DNA of 8,250 bases, from positions 1-8,250 of the forward strand of contig JAVEVF010000084.1 in NCBI GenBank assembly GCA_034005175.1, in the 5' to 3' direction. Under the pieces are notes generated by a model. That model had not been told where the DNA came from and ran no database searches. It saw only the letters and a program-made list of their open reading frames with translations. Position numbers and translations under genes: made by a program. The DNA is from JAVEVF01 sp034005175. Lineage in GTDB: Bacteria > Actinomycetota > Coriobacteriia > Anaerosomatales > SLCP01. Below are positions 5,259 to 8,250 of the stretch, in pieces. The first letter of the stretch is position 1. Each line of letters opens with the position of its first letter.

Positions 5259-6778
5259 GCGCCAACCAAGAGTCCACCAGAAAGCCGCATACGGGGCGTC
5301 GTCACGGGCGCGTGCGTGCAATCGTCATCATCGTTGCCATGCTGGCTATCGTCACGACGCTTCACTTCTATACGACGACAGCGAGCGGCGCGATCATGCT
5401 GCACCTGCTGTATCGCCGCTTGTACTACGTACCCATCCTGTACGCCGCATTCGTCTTCGGGAAGAAGGGCGGGGTCATCACAGCGCTTCTGGCTTCCGTT
5501 CCCTTCGTAATGAACGCGCAGATCACGCTGGGGGGCTTCACGGGCCGCACGATCGACAGCAGCCTGGAGGTCTTCATGTACTTCGCAATCGGGTTGCTGG
5601 TCGGTACGCTCAGTGACATGGAGCAACGCAAGACCGCCGACTTGCTGCTCGTGAGCACACGCCTTGAAGAAGCGTACAAGAAGCTGGAGGAACGGGCGAT
5701 TCAGCTCATCAACGTGCAGGATTACACGCAGTCCATACTGCGTTCCATCACGTCAGGTGTCATCACAGTGGGGCCTGACGCTTCCATAACGACGGCGAAC
5801 CCCGCTGCTGAGCGCCTCCTCGGCATGTCTGAGTACGAGATGGTGCCTCGTAGCATCGGCGCGCTCTTCCGAGACGATGGGGGGCTGGGTGACGATGTCG
5901 CTAAGGTGCTCTCGGGCCGCATCCCGCTCACATTGCGAGAGGCTCGTATGGTCACAAGCGCTGGTCGCGAGATACATGTGCAGGCATCGACATCGCGCAT
6001 GCGTGCTGTGGGTGGCAGGATTCTCGGCGCTGTGGTGACGGTTGAGGACGTCTCGGAGGTCCGCGCGTTGACCGACCAGCTCATTCGCGCTGACCGGTTG
6101 GCCGCGATGGGCGAGCTTACAGCCGGTGTCGCCCATGAAGTACGCAACCCACTGGGCGTCATTCGGGCGAGCGTGCAGCTTCTTGAGGATGCCGAGTGCG
6201 ATGCGGTGCGTGTACGGCAGGCCGGCGATGTCATCAAGCAAGAGATCGATCGCCTCGACAAGGTGATCAAGGCGTTGTTGGACTTCGGCCGGCCATCGAG
6301 GCCCACGATGGTGCGCACTGACCCCGTGGAGATCCTTGATGACGTTGTCTTGTTCACGGGCCGGTTCGCCAAGCAGTCCGGCGTCAGCATCGCGAAAGAG
6401 TATGCTTCTGACCTGCCAGAGGTGCGTGCCGACCGCGACCAGCTCAAGCAGGTCTTTCTCAATCTCATCACAAACGCCGTGCAGGCCATGGAGGAGCAAG
6501 GCGGAGAGATAGAGCTCGTCGCCGAGGAGCAGGGGGACTTCGTGGTCATCACCGTGCACGACACGGGTCCCGGGATATCCGTCGAGGACATGGGCAAGGT
6601 CTTCGACCCGTTCTTCTCCACACGCGATGCAGGGACTGGCCTCGGGCTCACGATTGTCCACCGCATCATCGACGAGCATGACGGGCACATCGAAGTCGAG
6701 AGCAGTCCGCAAGGAACGACGTTTCGGGTATCCATACCTTCAGCGATTTACGACCGACCCACGGAGGATCATCAATGA
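5255..6778 (+). CDS. Membrane PAS-domain sensor histidine kinase (NtrB/AtoS-like)
   Basis: This 507-residue kinase starts at an ATG overlapping the rpoN stop by 4 bases (ATGA), with GAGGAAG 5 bases upstream. The N-terminal 120 residues hold about four membrane segments (22-42, 56-69, 72-87, 104-119), including a HLLYRRLYYVPILYAAF stretch, and leave no large outer domain. A coiled linker (120-155) leads to a PAS domain (about 160-270: SGVITVGPD, NPAAERLLG). The HisKA H-box AGVAHEVRNPLG carries the phosphorylated His294. The ATPase domain has the N-box (Asn403, Asn407), G1 DTGPG (436-440), F-box FDPFFST and G2 GTGLGL (460-465). All catalytic motifs are intact. The partner is surely the regulator that overlaps its stop codon. 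The signal is unknown; the compact sensor suggests a membrane-embedded or small-ligand cue (inference). Confidence 0.94.
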   Translation: MSANQESTRKPHTGRRHGRVRAIVIIVAMLAIVTTLHFYTTTASGAIMLHLLYRRLYYVPILYAAFVFGKKGGVITALLASVPFVMNAQITLGGFTGRTIDSSLEVFMYFAIGLLVGTLSDMEQRKTADLLLVSTRLEEAYKKLEERAIQLINVQDYTQSILRSITSGVITVGPDASITTANPAAERLLGMSEYEMVPRSIGALFRDDGGLGDDVAKVLSGRIPLTLREARMVTSAGREIHVQASTSRMRAVGGRILGAVVTVEDVSEVRALTDQLIRADRLAAMGELTAGVAHEVRNPLGVIRASVQLLEDAECDAVRVRQAGDVIKQEIDRLDKVIKALLDFGRPSRPTMVRTDPVEILDDVVLFTGRFAKQSGVSIAKEYASDLPEVRADRDQLKQVFLNLITNAVQAMEEQGGEIELVAEEQGDFVVITVHDTGPGISVEDMGKVFDPFFSTRDAGTGLGLTIVHRIIDEHDGHIEVESSPQGTTFRVSIPSAIYDRPTEDHQ

Positions 6779-8250
6779 AAGGTCGCGTGCTTGTTGCTGA
6801 CGACGAGAAGAACATGCGTTGGGTGCTTGCGCAGGCCTTAGAGGCCGAAGGATTCGAGGTTGTTCAGGCAGCGGATGGCAAGGAAGCCCTGGCCTCAGTG
6901 GCGGAGGCCGAACCGGACCTCATGGTTCTCGATCATAGGATGCCTAAACCTGACGGGATGGAGGTCTTGCGCCGTCTGCGAGCTGGCGGCAGTACCTTCC
7001 CGATCATCATGCTCACTGCTCACGGTAACGTCGAACAGGCTGTCCTTGCCATGAAGGCCGGGGCGAACGAGTATCTCACCAAGCCCTTTGACCTGGAGGA
7101 GCTGAAGATCGCCATCGAGAAAGCGCTGAAGATGCGCACGCTCTCGGCGGAGGTCGAGCGGTTGAGGGAGGAGCTTGGCAGGGAGTATGACGTCGAGGGC
7201 ATCGTCGCTGCCGACCCCAAGATGCTTGAGGTCATCGAGAGCGTGCGCAAGGTGGCACCCACCAACGCCACCGTGCTCATCTACGGCGAATCAGGAACGG
7301 GCAAGGAGCTCGTCGCACGTGCGGTACACAGCCTCTCGACCCGCGCAGATCGCCCCTTCGTTTCCGTCAGTGCCGGTGCGCTGCCCGAGACCCTTCTTGA
7401 GAGCGAGCTGTTCGGGTACGAGAAGGGCGCATTCACCGGTGCGATGACTGCGAAGCCGGGCCGATTCGAGCTCGCCAACGGCGGGACCATCTTTCTTGAT
7501 GAGATCGGCGATATCACCCCAGCTGTTCAGGTGAAACTGCTGCGCGTGTTGCAGGAGAGGAGATTCGAGCGGCTCGGAGGGACGCGAAGCATAGAGGTCG
7601 ACGTACGTGTGGTGGCGGCAACCAACCGCGATCTGCAGCAGCTTATCGCCGAGGGGATGTTTCGGGAGGATCTCTTCTACCGCTTGAACGTCGTCCCGGT
7701 GACGCTGCCGCCATTGCGTGCGCGTGTGAACGACATACCCCTGCTTGTGGCGCACTTTCTCGAGAAGCACAAGGCAGGTGCGAGGCGTATGTCTTCGGAG
7801 GCAATGGAGGCGCTCGTTACATATCAATGGCCTGGCAACATCCGTGAGCTGGAGAACACTATCGAGCGCATCGTGATTCTCAGCCACGGTGAAGATATCA
7901 CCCTTGACGACCTTCCTATCGAGATACGCATGAATTCGGGTGCATGTGCTCCTGACGAGGGGAGTATCGTGCTCCCAGATGAAGGGTTGGACCTTGAGGA
8001 AGTAGAGCTTGATCTTGTTCGCCAGGCGCTCGCACGTGCCGGCGGTTCCGTCCCGAAGGCAGCCAAGCTCCTTGGACTGACGGCGAAGACGTTTGAAGCA
8101 AGGATGCAACGTTTCGGCCTGTGCGGTCTTGCCATTGGCATGTCGGTTGCACCAAGAGCAGCGTCCAATCACGTGTTTGGTGACGAGGGAGCGTGTCCAT
8201 GGCCGAGATCAAGACCGTTCAGCTTAACACGACGGGGATGCACTGCGGTT
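6775..8250 (+). CDS. NtrC-family sigma-54-dependent response regulator, no stop in window
   Basis: The ATG at 6775 overlaps the kinase stop (ATGA), with GGAGGA (6763-6768) upstream. The receiver domain (1-120) has Asp9/Asp10, phosphoacceptor Asp53 (VLDHRMP), Thr81 and Lys103. A linker helix follows. The AAA+ domain (about 140-375) has Walker A GESGTGKE (171-178), the sigma-54-contacting GAFTGA loop (218-223), Walker B TIFLDE (238-243) and FREDLFYRLN. The Fis-type helix-turn-helix (about 408-449) ends at AAKLLGLTAKTFEARMQRFGL. Relatives stop soon after this point, but here the frame stays open for 43 more codons to the window edge. It overlaps a sigma-54 promoter and the next gene in another frame. 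The extra tail shows no family features, so stop loss, an indel or a genuine extension are all possible. It activates sigma-54 polymerase by ATP hydrolysis after phosphorylation. Confidence 0.93.
   Translation, partial: MKGRVLVADDEKNMRWVLAQALEAEGFEVVQAADGKEALASVAEAEPDLMVLDHRMPKPDGMEVLRRLRAGGSTFPIIMLTAHGNVEQAVLAMKAGANEYLTKPFDLEELKIAIEKALKMRTLSAEVERLREELGREYDVEGIVAADPKMLEVIESVRKVAPTNATVLIYGESGTGKELVARAVHSLSTRADRPFVSVSAGALPETLLESELFGYEKGAFTGAMTAKPGRFELANGGTIFLDEIGDITPAVQVKLLRVLQERRFERLGGTRSIEVDVRVVAATNRDLQQLIAEGMFREDLFYRLNVVPVTLPPLRARVNDIPLLVAHFLEKHKAGARRMSSEAMEALVTYQWPGNIRELENTIERIVILSHGEDITLDDLPIEIRMNSGACAPDEGSIVLPDEGLDLEEVELDLVRQALARAGGSVPKAAKLLGLTAKTFEARMQRFGLCGLAIGMSVAPRAASNHVFGDEGACPWPRSRPFSLTRRGCTAV
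8135..8151 (+). promoter_or_regulatory. Near-consensus sigma-54 promoter (-24/-12)
   Basis: TTGGCATGTCGGTTGCA matches YTGGCACGNNNNTTGCW at all fixed positions but one (C to T at 8141). GG (8137-8138) and GC (8149-8150) are separated by exactly 10 bases. The start would be near 8162, giving a 37-base leader with GAGGGAG (8185-8191) before the ATG at 8199. It lies in the unusual 3' tail of the regulator frame and points at the HMA-type gene. Confidence 0.8.
8199..8250 (+). CDS. Start of a heavy-metal-associated (HMA-type) protein
   Basis: Only 17 codons are visible: MAEIKTVQLNTTGMHCG. A short beta strand followed by GMHCG is the opening of the HMA fold, in which GMxCxxC binds Cu(I) or another soft metal, as in CopZ chaperones, MerP and the N-termini of P1B-type ATPases. 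The second cysteine lies beyond the window, so the metal site is not proven. The ATG at 8199 has GAGGGAG (8185-8191) 7 bases upstream and sits 37 bases after the predicted sigma-54 start. Whether this is a short chaperone or a full ATPase cannot be seen. It reads in a different frame from the overlapping regulator tail. Confidence 0.7.
   Translation, partial: MAEIKTVQLNTTGMHCG

Noticed and set aside
5722..6735. Two long minus-strand open frames opposite the histidine kinase
   Set aside because: Both lie antisense to a kinase with intact PAS, HisKA and ATPase motifs, and their translations are Ser/Arg- or His-rich without family features.
8105..8121. Minus-strand sigma-54-like match (GG-N10-GC with TTGCA)
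   Set aside because: Only the core dinucleotides and TTGCA match; it points back into coding sequence with no gene to drive. It shows that partial matches occur by chance.
7291..8172. Long minus-strand open frame opposite the response regulator
   Set aside because: The plus strand encodes a complete NtrC-type protein with all motifs; the antisense translation has no recognisable domain and is typical of high-GC shadow frames.
1..8250. CRISPR arrays, IS elements, integrase attachment sites, tRNA or rRNA genes
   Set aside because: I saw no regularly spaced direct repeats, transposase or integrase coding, terminal inverted repeats or RNA gene sequence on either strand.

Overview
The window reads as an ordinary bacterial chromosome segment: moderately high GC by eye, dense genes, strong Shine-Dalgarno sites, frequent GTG/TTG starts and several 4-bp ATGA gene overlaps. 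I found no tRNA, rRNA, IS element or CRISPR array. The host cannot be named from this alone. The codon habit and gene types suggest a high-GC anaerobe (Coriobacteriia-like actinobacterium, Firmicute or deltaproteobacterium), which is a low-confidence inference.

Left block (1-3651) looks like one regulon under a CsoR/CstR-family (DUF156) repressor. A truncated membrane-protein gene runs left from 260. Divergent to it, trxA (thioredoxin), an FmdB-type zinc-ribbon gene and a DUF302 gene run right (384-1327). The repressor gene (1334-1630, minus) meets this operon tail to tail with 6 bp between. Divergent to the repressor are a CDF-family cation efflux gene (1731-2672) and an overlapping EamA/DMT transporter (2656-3651). 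Two near-identical C-tract/G-tract inverted repeats (327-342 and 1685-1709) lie in the two divergent intergenic regions. The first sits exactly in the spacer of a good TTGACA-N17-TATCAT promoter. The repressor keeps both thiol cysteines (C41, C70), but the copper-ligating His position is Ser66, which favours a persulfide (CstR-like) rather than a Cu(I) sensor.

Right block (3652-8250) is a tightly coupled operon: rpoN (sigma-54), a membrane PAS-histidine kinase and an NtrC-family AAA+ response regulator with a GAFTGA loop. All junctions are 4-bp ATGA overlaps. At the end of the regulator frame lies a near-consensus sigma-54 promoter (8135-8151). It is followed at 8199 by the start of a small heavy-metal-associated (HMA-type, GMHCG) protein.

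This arrangement puts a sigma factor, its activator, its sensor kinase and a target promoter in one locus. It suggests a locally dedicated sigma-54 circuit, possibly for metal handling, next to a thiol/metal-responsive repressor regulon. rpoN itself has an extended -10 TATAAT promoter overlapped by a weaker sigma-54-like -24/-12 match, so autoregulation is possible.
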